Notes: generated by a model from the sequence alone, not told the origin. A stretch of DNA of 64,000 nt from Candidatus Omnitrophota bacterium (GCA_013177805.1 JABLXU010000027.1:1-64000); one strand, 5' to 3'. Shown: positions 9,282 through 21,595, numbered from the stretch's first letter. Made by a program: numbers and translations.

Positions 9282-10454
9282 GTGAACATCCTGATGGTCC
9301 ATCCCCACGATTTGTGGCACGATCCCTGGACCATCCGCATCCTGGCCCTGGCGCGAGGATTACAACAACGCGGGCACCAGGTTCAATTGGTCCATCTGCC
9401 CCGCAAGAATCCCCCCCGTCATGGCTTTTTACGCGAACCGCAGCCGGGGGATCCCCCCTGTCAGGCGCTTCGGCCCCGGCAGCATCACATCGTTTCCAAT
9501 TTCCGGCTGCTGCGAGAATTAGCGGAGCCATGCGGCTTGATCCACCTCCAAAAATGCTTCGCCGCCACCGCGTTGCCCTTATTGTGGATCTCCCGGACGC
9601 TCCGCAAACCGCTCCATTACGACTGGGACGACAACGAAACCGCTATTGCCCGCCAAGTGGAAAAAAGAGGGCTGAGCCGCCTGCAGGTGGCGGTGTACGA
9701 ACGGGTTCTCCCCCATTTCGCGCATACTCTCACCTATTCCAGCCAAGCCATCCAGGAACGGGCCTTGCGCCTTGGGTTTCCTGCCACCCGGATGTGGCAT
9801 TTGCCGGTGGGAGCGGACACGGAGCGGTTCCATCCCGGCGCGGGGGGGAAGGAAGTTCTGGCGGAATATGGACTCGATCCAGACCGCCTTACGATTCTCT
9901 ATATCGGCCAGTTGGAAGGCGCGGCCCATGCGGATTTGCTGATCCAAGCGGCTCCCCTGGTTTTGGAACAGATTCCCGATGCCCAATTCCTGATCGTGGG
10001 CGGTGGAGAACAGGAAGCGGCATTGCGCCGCCACGTGAAGCAATCACCCGCTGGTGGATCGATCCATCTGACCGGTTATATCGCGGCGGAACGTATCCCC
10101 GCGCTAACCGCCGCGGCGGATATCTGTGTGGCCTGTTTCGAAGACAACGAGGCCACGCGAGCCAAAAGCCCGTTGAAAATCGCGGAATATCTGGCTTCTG
10201 GAAAACCGGTCGTCGCCAGCCGGGTGGGAGAAACGCTGGGGATGCTTGAAGGTTGTGGGATCACCGTAGAACCGGGCAGTGCGCCAGCCCTGGCGGAGGG
10301 AATCCTGACTTACGCGCGGGATCCCGCACGGAGGATGAAGGATTGTCAGGCGGCGCGGGAACGGGCGCTCCAGCATTTTACTTGGGATCGGGGCGTGGAA
10401 ACCCTCCTGCAGGCTTACGCGGTGTGCCTTGAAAACGTAACCCCCACCCATTGA
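9282..10454 (+). CDS. GT4-family glycosyltransferase
   Basis: A GT-B fold protein of 390 residues. The N-terminal half begins NILMVHPHD and the C-terminal half carries the donor-binding region: FLIVGGGEQEA, then the EX7E-like segment around KSPLKIAEYLASGKPVVAS. Retaining enzymes of this family transfer a sugar from a nucleotide donor to lipid or glycan acceptors on the cytoplasmic side of the membrane. The start is GTG at 9282 with AGAGGA eight bases upstream, and it follows the SAM hydroxide adenosyltransferase by 13 bases. It ends 17 bases before the convergent metW. Confidence 0.85.
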   Translation: MNILMVHPHDLWHDPWTIRILALARGLQQRGHQVQLVHLPRKNPPRHGFLREPQPGDPPCQALRPRQHHIVSNFRLLRELAEPCGLIHLQKCFAATALPLLWISRTLRKPLHYDWDDNETAIARQVEKRGLSRLQVAVYERVLPHFAHTLTYSSQAIQERALRLGFPATRMWHLPVGADTERFHPGAGGKEVLAEYGLDPDRLTILYIGQLEGAAHADLLIQAAPLVLEQIPDAQFLIVGGGEQEAALRRHVKQSPAGGSIHLTGYIAAERIPALTAAADICVACFEDNEATRAKSPLKIAEYLASGKPVVASRVGETLGMLEGCGITVEPGSAPALAEGILTYARDPARRMKDCQAARERALQHFTWDRGVETLLQAYAVCLENVTPTH

Positions 10455-10471
10455 ATTCCCGGTTCAGAAAC

Positions 10472-11098
10472 CTACGCGGTTTTGTTGCCATTCAGAACGA
10501 ACAAGGCGGTATCCGCCCGGACATTGGCCCAAAATTTCACGGGATGCCCGTACGCGAAGTAATAGGCTTCGAGGATGGTATAGCGCATAGCTTGACAGAA
10601 ATTGTTAAAATCCTTGATTGTTAAGAACTTAATGTTAGGGCCTTCATACCATTCGAAAGGCAATTTGAGGGTTTTGGGAGCCCGGCCGCGGAAGAAAAGT
10701 TGGAATCGCGCGGGCCAATGGCCGAAATTGGGGAAGCTGACGATAACTTGTTTCCCCACCCGCATCGTTTCCTTCAACACCAGGGCCGGTTTGTGGATTT
10801 CCTGCATGGTTTCGTTGAGGATAACATAATCGAAGGACTGGTCGGGGTAGTCAGCCAGTCCCGCGTCGATATCCCCGTGCAGGACATGGAGGCCGCGGCT
10901 GATGCATTCGTACACTTTCTCTTCGTTGACTTCCAGGCCCGTGCCTTCGACTTTCCGGCGTTCTTGCAGCAATTTCAAGAGATCGCCCTCGCCGCAACCG
11001 ATATCCAGCACCCGGCTGCCTTCTTTCACAATCCGGCATATGATTTCATGGTCGTACCGTGGCGCGGGGGTGCGGGATTCCGAATTTTTACTGGACAT
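10472..11098 (-). CDS. metW: MetW methyltransferase-like protein
   Basis: The 208-residue protein carries a class I SAM-binding motif ([13 protein letters not shown]) and the MetW-specific stretches [17 protein letters not shown] and [11 protein letters not shown]. MetW proteins accompany MetX and are needed for, or enhance, homoserine acetylation; the direct biochemical role is still debated. The chosen ATG at 11098 overlaps the last 11 bases of metX, so the two are translationally coupled. The pairing metX-metW is conserved in many bacteria and supports the call. Confidence 0.9.
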   Translation of the reverse strand: MSSKNSESRTPAPRYDHEIICRIVKEGSRVLDIGCGEGDLLKLLQERRKVEGTGLEVNEEKVYECISRGLHVLHGDIDAGLADYPDQSFDYVILNETMQEIHKPALVLKETMRVGKQVIVSFPNFGHWPARFQLFFRGRAPKTLKLPFEWYEGPNIKFLTIKDFNNFCQAMRYTILEAYYFAYGHPVKFWANVRADTALFVLNGNKTA

Positions 11099-12254
11099 GC
11101 GCGCGATGCTCCTCATAGACATGGCTGAGAAAATCACGAATCAAACGGGTTTGCTGGGGGTTTTTCAGCAAGAACGAATCGTGGCCGTTGTCGGATTTGA
11201 TTTCGCAGAAACTGACCTTGATGCCGTTCTGTTTGAGCGCCTTGACGATCTCGCGGGACTGATAAGACGGATACAGCCAGTCGCTGCTGAAGGAGATGAT
11301 CAAAAATTGCGCCTTCACATCCCGCAAGGCTTCGGTCAACGAACCATGCCCATGGGACAAATCAAAATAATCGAGCGCTTTGGTGATGTAGAGATAGCTG
11401 TTGGCGTCGAAGCGCCGGGTGAACGAGTTGCCCTGGTATTGCAGGTAACTCTCCACCTGAAAATCGGTCAGCAGGTTGTAACTGACATCCTCCCGGTCCT
11501 GCAGGCGCCGCCCGAATCTCTCGTGCATGGCCTTGTCGCTCAGGTAGCTGATATGCCCGATCATGCGGGCCACGGCGAGCCCCCGGGAGGGAGGTTCGGA
11601 ATCGTAATAATCGCCGTTATTCCAATGCGGATCGGCAATGATCGCCTGACGGCCGACCTCGTTGAGGGCGATGTTCTGAGCGGAGTGGATCGAGGTGGTG
11701 GCGATGGGGATGGCCGAAACCACCATCTCCGGATAGGTGACCGTCCATTCCAGCGCCTGCATTCCGCCCATCGAGCCTCCCGCTACGCAGAGCAATTTGG
11801 GGATGCCCAGATAATCGATCAGTTCCTTCTGCGCGCGAACCATGTCCCGGATGGTGATGAAGGGAAAGGACATTCCGTAAGGCTTTTCGGTCTTGGGATT
11901 GATCGAAGAAGGGCCGGTCGATCCCCGGCACCCGCCGATGCAGTTCGAACAGATGATGAAAAACCGGTTGGTGTCAAACGCTTTCCCGGGACCGATGGCG
12001 ATGTCCCACCAGCCCGGTTTGCGGTCGTTGGGGGTGTAATAGCCAGCGGCGTGATGGTCCCCCGAGAGGGCATGAAGAATCAGGATAGCGTTGTCTTTTT
12101 GGGGAGTGAGTTCCCCGTAGGTTTCGTACGCCAGGGTGATGGGGCCTAGTTTGGCGCCGCTGTCCAAAGCCAATTCATGGGGGGGGACGCAAAGGGTCAC
12201 GAATTGTTCTTTGACGATTCCAACAGAATCCGGGGGAATCTCGATTGTCTTCAT
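11088..12254 (-). CDS. metX: Homoserine O-acetyltransferase
   Basis: An alpha/beta-hydrolase of 388 residues. The nucleophile elbow [12 protein letters not shown], the catalytic aspartate in SDWLYP and the histidine in NGHDSFLL are all present, along with the [11 protein letters not shown] loop. It transfers an acetyl group from acetyl-CoA to L-homoserine, the activation step of methionine synthesis. The product feeds the O-acetylhomoserine sulfhydrylase encoded just upstream (metY). A succinyl-transferring variant cannot be excluded from sequence alone, since acyl specificity in this family varies with one or two residues. Confidence 0.9.
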   Translation of the reverse strand: MKTIEIPPDSVGIVKEQFVTLCVPPHELALDSGAKLGPITLAYETYGELTPQKDNAILILHALSGDHHAAGYYTPNDRKPGWWDIAIGPGKAFDTNRFFIICSNCIGGCRGSTGPSSINPKTEKPYGMSFPFITIRDMVRAQKELIDYLGIPKLLCVAGGSMGGMQALEWTVTYPEMVVSAIPIATTSIHSAQNIALNEVGRQAIIADPHWNNGDYYDSEPPSRGLAVARMIGHISYLSDKAMHERFGRRLQDREDVSYNLLTDFQVESYLQYQGNSFTRRFDANSYLYITKALDYFDLSHGHGSLTEALRDVKAQFLIISFSSDWLYPSYQSREIVKALKQNGIKVSFCEIKSDNGHDSFLLKNPQQTRLIRDFLSHVYEEHRAHVQ

Positions 12255-12364
12255 GGCGGAATTCTTCTTTGGTTAGCCTGAATGATGGGTGGAATGCACC
12301 CGCTCCCTCCACCGTATTTTAATTACATGTTTAATTACATGCTCCGTTGAATACCAAACAAGTT

Positions 12365-12395
12365 ATAGCCCGGGGCCCATGGCCCCGCGCCCCGG
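12365..12395. repeat. GC-rich palindrome between metY and metX
   Basis: CGGGGCC (12371-12377) pairs with GGCCCCG (12381-12387). No U-tract follows in the direction of metY transcription, so I do not call it a terminator. A related GCCCCGGGC element occurs near 33953. Just upstream at about 12319-12341 the string TTAATTACATG occurs twice in tandem. Confidence 0.3.
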
Positions 12396-12437
12396 CGTCT
12401 ATAGGGAGAAATGAATCCTTTCGTCCAGCCGTGCTCG

Positions 12438-13796
<1,359 letters not shown>

Positions 13797-13926
13797 CTAC
13801 TGTAATAAAAATAGTTGCCTTTCCTTGAGAAGAGAAGGTCTTGAGCCTCCGGAGAATCCGCGGCTGGGGAAAAAACGAAGCCATCGGCGGATTGGAGAAG
13901 CAAGAAGAAACCAAAGCGATTCCAAA

Positions 13927-15093
13927 TCACGCGGGGCGGAACAAGGCTAGGCTGGCGGTGTGGCCATGGATGAAATTTTTCCCGCCCACCGGACCGAATT
14001 CACCCGCGCAGAACAATCCCGCCACCGGCACGGGGCCGAGGATTTCCCGCGTGACCGATATATCATGATCGGGGTTCGGAAACAGCCGGGTTCCCCGTCC
14101 GTTGCATGAAAAGAGCAGCGCGCCGGCGGGTGGGGGGTCGGCATGGGGCGCGAGCAGGGCCCGCAGGTCTTCATCAGCCGTTGCCGCGTCCCGCACATGG
14201 AACTGGATGGTCGTCCCGGTCACCACCCGGTCCATCACCGCGATTGCTCCGCTTTCCTGATCGGCGTCGATAAGGTTTCGAATGAGAAAATCCCCGCGCC
14301 GGAATTCCTGCTTATATTCGTCGATCACCCGGCCGACATACAGGCCTTGAGCCAACAAATGGCGGTCCGGCTGGGAGAGTGAATGGTACAACTCATTGAT
14401 GATTTCCAGGGGAGGTTTGGCCCCCAACTGCTGAATAATGTTCTGATCGCTTTGACTGATGAGAAACGGTTGTCCGACCGGCCGGCACCCTTGCGAAACC
14501 ACGGTTTCAATGGATAGCGCTCCATGAATCGCCACCCCCACCGTGCCTTGCCGGTATAACCGCCCGTTGTGAATCAAAACATTGACACCAGGACCATCCA
14601 GAGCACTGGCCATCCCTCCCACGGCCAGACAACCCGGCAGAAACCGGTTGATGCCTCCGAACAAGGCCTCGATATCCGTCGTGAAGGGATCGGCCAGCAA
14701 GATCAGTGTGGTCCGGGCGGGATCTTTTACTGGTATCAGCGACCGGCAGGCATCTTCCGAACCGCACCGGTTGATATCATCGGGGCTGAGATAGAAGCTG
14801 TGCAGCCCAACGCCGGGCCGCCGCGCCAGCCAGAGGGAAATGGAGGGCGTATCCTCGTATTCCCGCGTGGGTCCAATCACGCTTTCTCCGGTACAGCCCA
14901 GCAAGTGCGCCGCTCCGGTGGCGTTCTGGATCTGTTCTACTGCTGCGGGAATATCGTCCGCGAAATGTTCGGTGACGAACAAAAAACCCAGATCGGCGGG
15001 GCCTGGTCCCAGTTGGTTTTGAATTTCGTCCACGACCTGGCTGATCAACGGTTCGATTTGTTCACCCGCCGCGCTGGCCGCACCGATTTGCAT
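13927..15093 (-). CDS. FIST domain sensory protein
   Basis: The 388-residue protein consists of an N-terminal FIST domain (LLGCTGESVIG near residue 65-75 and the LLADPFTTD region) and a C-terminal FIST_C domain (LLFSCNGRG, then AGLFCAGEFGPVGG and FIHGHTASLAL). FIST proteins are predicted to bind small ligands, possibly amino acids, and are often linked to signalling. No signal peptide or membrane segment is seen. It lies upstream of metY on the same strand, with about 190 bases between, which might hint at amino-acid sensing, but the link is only positional. Confidence 0.88.
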   Translation of the reverse strand: MQIGAASAAGEQIEPLISQVVDEIQNQLGPGPADLGFLFVTEHFADDIPAAVEQIQNATGAAHLLGCTGESVIGPTREYEDTPSISLWLARRPGVGLHSFYLSPDDINRCGSEDACRSLIPVKDPARTTLILLADPFTTDIEALFGGINRFLPGCLAVGGMASALDGPGVNVLIHNGRLYRQGTVGVAIHGALSIETVVSQGCRPVGQPFLISQSDQNIIQQLGAKPPLEIINELYHSLSQPDRHLLAQGLYVGRVIDEYKQEFRRGDFLIRNLIDADQESGAIAVMDRVVTGTTIQFHVRDAATADEDLRALLAPHADPPPAGALLFSCNGRGTRLFPNPDHDISVTREILGPVPVAGLFCAGEFGPVGGKNFIHGHTASLALFRPA

Positions 15094-15379
15094 GGAGGTC
15101 TCCTTCGAATTGGTTGAATGAATTCCTGATCCTGTCTTTTCGAATGATCCGCGGCGGTGAGGATCAGAAGGAAGGGCCTGAAATCCCCTGCCTCAATTCA
15201 AGAATAGATTATAGATAGATTATTCCAAGACGCTTGCCGGGGATTCTACCCACTGGGAAAAATAATCAGGAGAGGGATGGGAGGCAAGGGAGAAAGGAAG
15301 GATCGGGGAATCCGATCAGGGAATCCGGTACCCGCTTGATCCAAGGTCCGTTTATACTACGATGATCCAAAGATTCTAG

Positions 15380-18300
15380 ATGTGCGAGGACTCCGTTGTG
15401 GTGGCGGGAATTTTACAATACTCCTACCGTTGGATGGGGTGGGCGGTCCTGCTCGCCTTTATTCCGGCCGTCAATTCCGCCTGGGCGGCCGTGCCGGATC
15501 AAGCGGATCCGCATTTCACGTTATCTCTGAACGGTGTTTGGGAATTTGTCCTTACTCCTACGGAATCCGCTTTCTCAGGTGAAACATTTTTCCAAAAGGA
15601 TTTCTCCTACGAAGGTTGGAAAACCATTCCAGTTCCAGGCCATTGGGAGCTGATGGGTTTTCTTCCACCGCGGGACGGGCCACCAGGTCCGGGAGCCGGG
15701 TTTTACCGCAGACAGTTCACGATTCCCAAGGGATGGGACAACCGCCGTTATTTTTTACGGTTTGAAGGTGTCATCGGCGATTTCCAGGTTTGGGTGGATG
15801 GCCGGATGGCGGGCCGCCAACCGGTATCCAGCCTGCCCGGGCAATTCGAGATCACCTCGTTGGTGGACCATACCAATGAGCATTTAGTGGCGGTCCGGGT
15901 GGAGAGCGCCCGCAATGTGAATTTCGCCGAAACGACCGATCTGTCCGGCATCTTCCGGGATGTCCGGCTCTTCGCGGTCCCTGCGCTTTGCATCGATGAT
16001 TGGACGGTCCAAACGGAAATTAAAGGCAACGGAGAATCCGCCCAAGTGGGGATCGTGATCCAACTGGTGCGCGTGGATGAAGGTCAAGATTGGTCCGATA
16101 TCCGCGTGAATTGCCGGCTGGCCGGCCCGGACGGCGCGACGGTGGCGGAAGTGGAAATTGCCTCGCTGGAGGTTGCCGGGAATCAGGCCACGGGCCGGGC
16201 GTCCCTGCCGGTTTCTCAGCCTCTTTTCTGGACTGCCGAAACGCCGCATCTTTACCAACTCATCGTGGAATTAAAACAATCCGGCCAGGTGCGGCATAAA
16301 ACCTCATCCCGCATTGGCATCCGGCAAGTCTCGATCCGCAAAGGTGAATTCCTCTTGAACGGGGAGCCGATTCATCTCCGCGGTGTGAATTATACGGAAT
16401 ACCGGCCGGATGTGGGCATGGCCTTGCGGGAAGACGATTGGCGGCAGGATTTAACTTTGATGCAGCAGGCTAATATCAATACCATCCGCGTTTTGTCCGG
16501 GCCGCCTCATCCCCGGTTTCTCGAGATATGCGACGAGATGGGATTCTACGTGATCGGCGAAATGCCCGCGTATTTGATCAGCCCTGCCACGGCTTCGGAA
16601 TGCATCCTGGATTCCTCTTCGGAAGATTCCGGCGCCCGCAGGGCACAGACCGCAATGAAAGCCGAATCTGCCGAATCGATCCTGTTCCGGGACCGCAATC
16701 ATCCATGCCTAATCGCCTGGAGCCTGGGAGATCAGCCGGTGTGGGATCCGGCATTGCGAGACATCGTTCAAACCGTCCGGGCCCTCGATCCCACCCGGCC
16801 GGTGCTGGTTCCCGGTTGCGCCGATCCCTCGTTGCCACCGGAGGTGGAGATCCTGGCGCCGTACAATCCCTCACCCGAAACGTGGAAAAAACTGGCCCGG
16901 GCGGGACGGCCGGTGATCGCCGCTTCCCACACGCCCGCGCTGGGCAACGCCGTGGAAGGACTGGATGAATTCTGGCAGGCTGTGAGGGAACACCGGACCC
17001 TTGCAGGCGGCCTGCTGCAACAATTCGCGGATTCATTGCCGCCCGGGGCGTACCCACATGGCGTTCTGGGATCCGGCGATTACCGGTCGAATGGCCGGGA
17101 CGGCATCATCAACGCGGACCGCACGCCGCAAATTGATTACTGGCAGGTCCGCAAGATCTATTCCCCGGTGCACATCGAGGAAACCGTGAAACCGGTTCAC
17201 CCCGGCCGGCAAACTATCGAGATTCCCCTCCGCAACGAGCATGACTTCCTTAACCTGGCGGCGCTGCGGTGCCGGTGGTTCCTGCTGCGGGATTTCGAGC
17301 CGGTCCTCGAGCGTTCCCTGCTTCTTCAACTTCCCCCCCGGCAGGAGATGGAGGTGGCGCTGGTGGTGGATATCCCGGACGATCTTCCGGACCATGAATA
17401 CGCGATCCGCCTGGAGTTCTACGATCCCTCCGAACGGCAGGTCACCGGGCACGCCGTCCGGCTGCGGCCCCGGGACTGGGACGAATCGTTTTTGCTGCGG
17501 CTGCGGGATCTGAAATGGGACGACGAATTCCGTGTTGTGGGAGATGCCTTTGAAATCCGAAGTCAACACCGGGATTACGCCTTTATCATTCAACAAACCA
17601 CGGCGGCCTGGTTTCTGCGCGCCCAAGACCATAATGTCCGCTTGATCACCGGCGGCCCCTGCCTGCGCGTGGGGAGGGAGTTGAGTTTCGCGGAACTGCG
17701 GCATGGTCCGGTAGGAGAGGCGTCCCCCCTATGGCAACCGCCGCTGTTGTGCGATCTGTGGGTGGATTCCAAACAGATGGGCAAAGCCGGCCACGACTCG
17801 TTTGTGCAATCGCTCCTTGTCGCCCGGAATCCCGGCCATCCGGATTTGGTTTTACGCGCTCAAGTGGATTACCTCTTCTCTCCCTTTGGGTATTGTGATG
17901 TTCGGTTTATATTCGATACGGAAATGATTCACGGCTCGTTTTTGGAAACCGGACTGGCCTTTCTCGTTCCCTCCACCCTGGACCAGGTGGCTTGGCTGGG
18001 CAACGGGCCGTATCCCTCATGGCCGGGGCAGGAGGCTTTGTCTTCCTGGGGAATGTTTTACATTAACCCATTGAACCGGCTGCAGCCCGGCAACCGCTCC
18101 CACGTCAACGTGTTGTCGTTCCGGGATGCGAATGGTTTTGGCTTAGGGATTTTGATGCTGGACGGCCAAGTGTCGCTGGAACCCGGAAGTGGCGGGACTT
18201 GGGTGAGCATCAACACCGCCGTGGCCGGTCCCGGAAACGGGGCGTCCGCCACCCGCCGTCCACTGATCGCCGATCAGTTGGCCCCCGGCCAGCGGTCGGC

Positions 18301-18400
18301 GGCCTTCCGGCTCATCCCCCTGGTGCGGAACCGGTATCCCGCCGTTTTTCAAAACTTATGGAATCAAGCCCTGAAAATGAAAAACCCTCCTATCCCTTGA
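15380..18400 (+). CDS. LacZ-like GH2 family protein, probably catalytically dead
   Basis: The 1006-residue protein has a signal-like hydrophobic N-terminus (about 17-37), a GH2 sugar-binding jelly roll (LNGVWEF, FEGVIGDFQVWVDG), an immunoglobulin-like domain, a TIM-barrel-like region (LRGVNYTEYRPDVG) and C-terminal LacZ-type domains (WLGNGPYPSWPG). In LacZ the acid/base Glu lies in WSLGNE and the nucleophile Glu in ILCEYAHAMGN. Here these read WSLGDQ (Gln452) and IAASHTPALGN (Ser516), so both catalytic glutamates are replaced; the neighbouring metal ligands (HEHHP, SHYP, DEANIE) are altered too. The frame is intact, arguing for a retained non-hydrolytic role such as carbohydrate binding. The start ATG has a weak Shine-Dalgarno. 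Confidence 0.85.
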   Translation: MCEDSVVVAGILQYSYRWMGWAVLLAFIPAVNSAWAAVPDQADPHFTLSLNGVWEFVLTPTESAFSGETFFQKDFSYEGWKTIPVPGHWELMGFLPPRDGPPGPGAGFYRRQFTIPKGWDNRRYFLRFEGVIGDFQVWVDGRMAGRQPVSSLPGQFEITSLVDHTNEHLVAVRVESARNVNFAETTDLSGIFRDVRLFAVPALCIDDWTVQTEIKGNGESAQVGIVIQLVRVDEGQDWSDIRVNCRLAGPDGATVAEVEIASLEVAGNQATGRASLPVSQPLFWTAETPHLYQLIVELKQSGQVRHKTSSRIGIRQVSIRKGEFLLNGEPIHLRGVNYTEYRPDVGMALREDDWRQDLTLMQQANINTIRVLSGPPHPRFLEICDEMGFYVIGEMPAYLISPATASECILDSSSEDSGARRAQTAMKAESAESILFRDRNHPCLIAWSLGDQPVWDPALRDIVQTVRALDPTRPVLVPGCADPSLPPEVEILAPYNPSPETWKKLARAGRPVIAASHTPALGNAVEGLDEFWQAVREHRTLAGGLLQQFADSLPPGAYPHGVLGSGDYRSNGRDGIINADRTPQIDYWQVRKIYSPVHIEETVKPVHPGRQTIEIPLRNEHDFLNLAALRCRWFLLRDFEPVLERSLLLQLPPRQEMEVALVVDIPDDLPDHEYAIRLEFYDPSERQVTGHAVRLRPRDWDESFLLRLRDLKWDDEFRVVGDAFEIRSQHRDYAFIIQQTTAAWFLRAQDHNVRLITGGPCLRVGRELSFAELRHGPVGEASPLWQPPLLCDLWVDSKQMGKAGHDSFVQSLLVARNPGHPDLVLRAQVDYLFSPFGYCDVRFIFDTEMIHGSFLETGLAFLVPSTLDQVAWLGNGPYPSWPGQEALSSWGMFYINPLNRLQPGNRSHVNVLSFRDANGFGLGILMLDGQVSLEPGSGGTWVSINTAVAGPGNGASATRRPLIADQLAPGQRSAAFRLIPLVRNRYPAVFQNLWNQALKMKNPPIP

Positions 18401-18469
18401 TTCGTTTTTATGATATGAAAAAGAACATTTCTTTTCCCAAACTCACATTCCATCTATGGAGGCATGGAG

Positions 18470-19033
18470 ATGAAAATGATCCGCAAGTCTAGTGGTTGGA
18501 AGAGTATGTTGGCCCTGGGTTTGGCCTTCGGGCTGACGGCATTTGCCGGGGGAACCGCGGCATTTGCCCAGAATGTGGAACCGCCGTTCACCTGGAAGGG
18601 CGATGGAACCGCGTGGTTTGTGAACCAGGGTGCGGTGGAAAGCCTGTCCTTCAAAGTCCAAACACGGGTGGAGGCCGATGGGACGGTTTCCGGTGAATTC
18701 TCCACGGACGACGGTAGCGCTACCGTCGAACGGCTGTATTATGGCCAGGTGGAGAACAACTCCCGCAAGGTGATCCTGGTGCTGACAGAGAAAACGGACG
18801 AGGACGGAATCCTGTATATCCTGGACGGCCGGCTTATCGGTGACAACCTGTTATATGGCGAAGTGCTGATCAAGAAATTCGAAAAGGATGGAGAAATCGA
18901 GAAAGGCCTGTACTTGGGAGACAAGACCGCGCAGGAAATTTACCCGGACTACCTGCCTTCAGGCCTGAAAAAAGCCCTGTCCACCTGCCGTCCGGCTGGA
19001 TGCGTGAAAGTGAGCGGCGGATTCTCCCAATAG
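18470..19033 (+). CDS. Small secreted protein of unknown function
   Basis: A 187-residue protein with a clear Sec signal peptide (SMLALGLAFGLTAFAGG, cleavage likely after AFAQ). The mature part alternates hydrophobic and acidic residues and looks like an all-beta domain (for example KVQTRVEADGTVSGEFS). No known family was recognised. Two ATG codons precede the signal; the one at 18470 is preferred because GGAGG lies 7 bases upstream, whereas 18464 is almost on top of it. It follows the LacZ-like gene by 69 bases and is closed by a strong terminator, so the two may be co-transcribed. Confidence 0.7.
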   Translation: MKMIRKSSGWKSMLALGLAFGLTAFAGGTAAFAQNVEPPFTWKGDGTAWFVNQGAVESLSFKVQTRVEADGTVSGEFSTDDGSATVERLYYGQVENNSRKVILVLTEKTDEDGILYILDGRLIGDNLLYGEVLIKKFEKDGEIEKGLYLGDKTAQEIYPDYLPSGLKKALSTCRPAGCVKVSGGFSQ

Positions 19034-19085
19034 AGCCAATATATTCTTCTGAGGCTCGCCGGTTCATCCATAGGAATGCCGAGCG

Positions 19086-19130
19086 CCCGCTCCCGGGGTA
19101 CTGATTCCCGGGAGCGGGTTTGATTTTCTT
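19086..19130 (+). terminator. Rho-independent terminator
   Basis: CCCGCTCCCGGG (19086-19097) and CCCGGGAGCGGG (19107-19118) form a perfect 12-bp stem with a 9-base loop, followed by TTTGATTTTCTT. It closes the LacZ-like / secreted protein unit. Confidence 0.88.
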
Positions 19131-19202
19131 TCTCGTTCAGACAAATAGCCCTCCAGTCCTCCGGCGGAGGAAATCTTTTCACATTCCTATGATCAAAATC
19201 CC

Positions 19203-19230
19203 TGCAAACTGCTAAGATCGCATCTATAAT
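19203..19230 (+). promoter_or_regulatory. Promoter for the zinc-ribbon gene
   Basis: A consensus TATAAT box (19225-19230) lies 16 bases after TGCAAA (19203-19208). Transcription would start near 19237, leaving a leader of about 46 bases before the ATG at 19283. Confidence 0.5.
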
Positions 19231-19282
19231 AAGTAATTCCTTGTTGTCGGGTTTGAATTTGAACCGGTTCTTAAACGATTCC

Positions 19283-19531
19283 ATGAATTATGCTGAACTT
19301 TTTTCCAATTATGTCTGCTTGAAATGCCGGGGCCGGTCTTGTGTGTTTTCCGAAGTCACCCTCGGGAACCTGCCCAAGAAGTTGCTGTTCCGTTCCCATA
19401 ATCAACGCTATGTATTGGTGACTTGTGAACTCTGCGGCTATACAGAAATATACAGTCTCAACGTTCTGGCCAAGCAAAACGCTGTAGTCTCCGCCAAACA
19501 AACAACCCCCGCCGTGGAGAAGTTAGAATAG
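19283..19531 (+). CDS. Zinc-ribbon protein (DUF2082-like)
   Basis: The 82-residue protein has two CxxC knuckles, CLKC near residue 12 and CELCGYTEIY near residue 51, in the arrangement of the DUF2082 nucleic-acid-binding zinc-ribbon family. Such small proteins bind one zinc ion and probably DNA or RNA; no defined cellular role is established. The ATG at 19283 gives the usual family start; a TTG at 19241 would extend it by 14 residues but lies only a few bases after the predicted transcription start. It converges with the carD-like gene, 58 bases apart. Confidence 0.75.
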   Translation: MNYAELFSNYVCLKCRGRSCVFSEVTLGNLPKKLLFRSHNQRYVLVTCELCGYTEIYSLNVLAKQNAVVSAKQTTPAVEKLE

Positions 19532-19589
19532 AAAGATCGGATTTTTCCGGCAGAGAGAACCGCCTGGACACGCAACGGAATCCGGTTGA

Positions 19590-20120
19590 TCAGTTTTGTT
19601 TCAAAGATTCTTTTTGAGCTTTGCGGGCTTCCGTGAGGGTATTCTTGATTTGATTGGCCGCCTTGAGCCTCGTAGTATGTTCCACATGGGCAATTTCGTC
19701 CGCCAAGGCTTGCAGGGCGGTTTGATAGATTTCCGCTTCAGCTTTGGCCAAATCGAAGAGTTTGCTCTTGTAGAAAAGAGTTTTCACGATCCCGGCCATC
19801 ACCGCGGGATCGCGGTGTTTCAATTCTTCCTTGGTTTTTTCGATCTCCAAGGAGTAGTTTTCCGCCTTCTCGTTCTCCCCTTCCCCCCGCGGGAGGGGTT
19901 CGCGCAGGCGTTGAAGAATTTGTTTCACCCCTTCGGCATCGAGCAACGGCCGCAATCCCCCGGCGTGGGCATGGTCAAAGGGGACCATGACTTTGACCTC
20001 GCCTGATTGCAGGACATAAAAAGATTGGTCAATGCCTTCGACTTGCATTTTCCGGATCGCCTTGATCTTACAGATGCCCAGCCCCGGCTTAACCACCGTA
20101 TCGCCTACTTGGTACGTCAT
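19590..20120 (-). CDS. CarD/CdnL-family transcription regulator
   Basis: The N-terminal 60 residues (YQVGDTVVKPGLGICKI, then YVLQSGEVKVMVPFD) form the CarD/TRCF RNA-polymerase-interacting Tudor-like domain, and the remainder (about 60-176) is a helical region rich in charged residues, matching the CdnL two-domain layout and length. Proteins of this family bind the beta subunit of RNA polymerase and stabilise open complexes, often at rRNA promoters. A low-complexity insert, REPLPRGEGENEKAE, separates the halves. The product is cytoplasmic. It sits downstream of clpX on the same strand after about 130 bases. Confidence 0.88.
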   Translation of the reverse strand: MTYQVGDTVVKPGLGICKIKAIRKMQVEGIDQSFYVLQSGEVKVMVPFDHAHAGGLRPLLDAEGVKQILQRLREPLPRGEGENEKAENYSLEIEKTKEELKHRDPAVMAGIVKTLFYKSKLFDLAKAEAEIYQTALQALADEIAHVEHTTRLKAANQIKNTLTEARKAQKESLKQN

Positions 20121-20251
20121 AATCGTGCCCCATCCGCGAAAGAATCGTCACACCCGGCGCTGGCCGGGGAATCCAACGGAAAGCCCATTCTCGATCGTGA
20201 ATCGTTCTGCCAGGACGCCGGTGGAACACCGGCCGTGTGGGAAAACAGCCC

Positions 20252-21508
<1,257 letters not shown>

Positions 21509-21595
21509 AAAAAGCCTCGCGTTTCAGCCCCTCGCCGGCCCGCGTCCCCGGCCGAATCGGTTGGGATGGCCTTCCAGTTATTGTAGTCCGAAATG

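Noticed and set aside
15336..15358. Promoter for the LacZ-like gene (TTGATC and TATACT)
   Set aside because: Spacing of only about 11 bases between the boxes.
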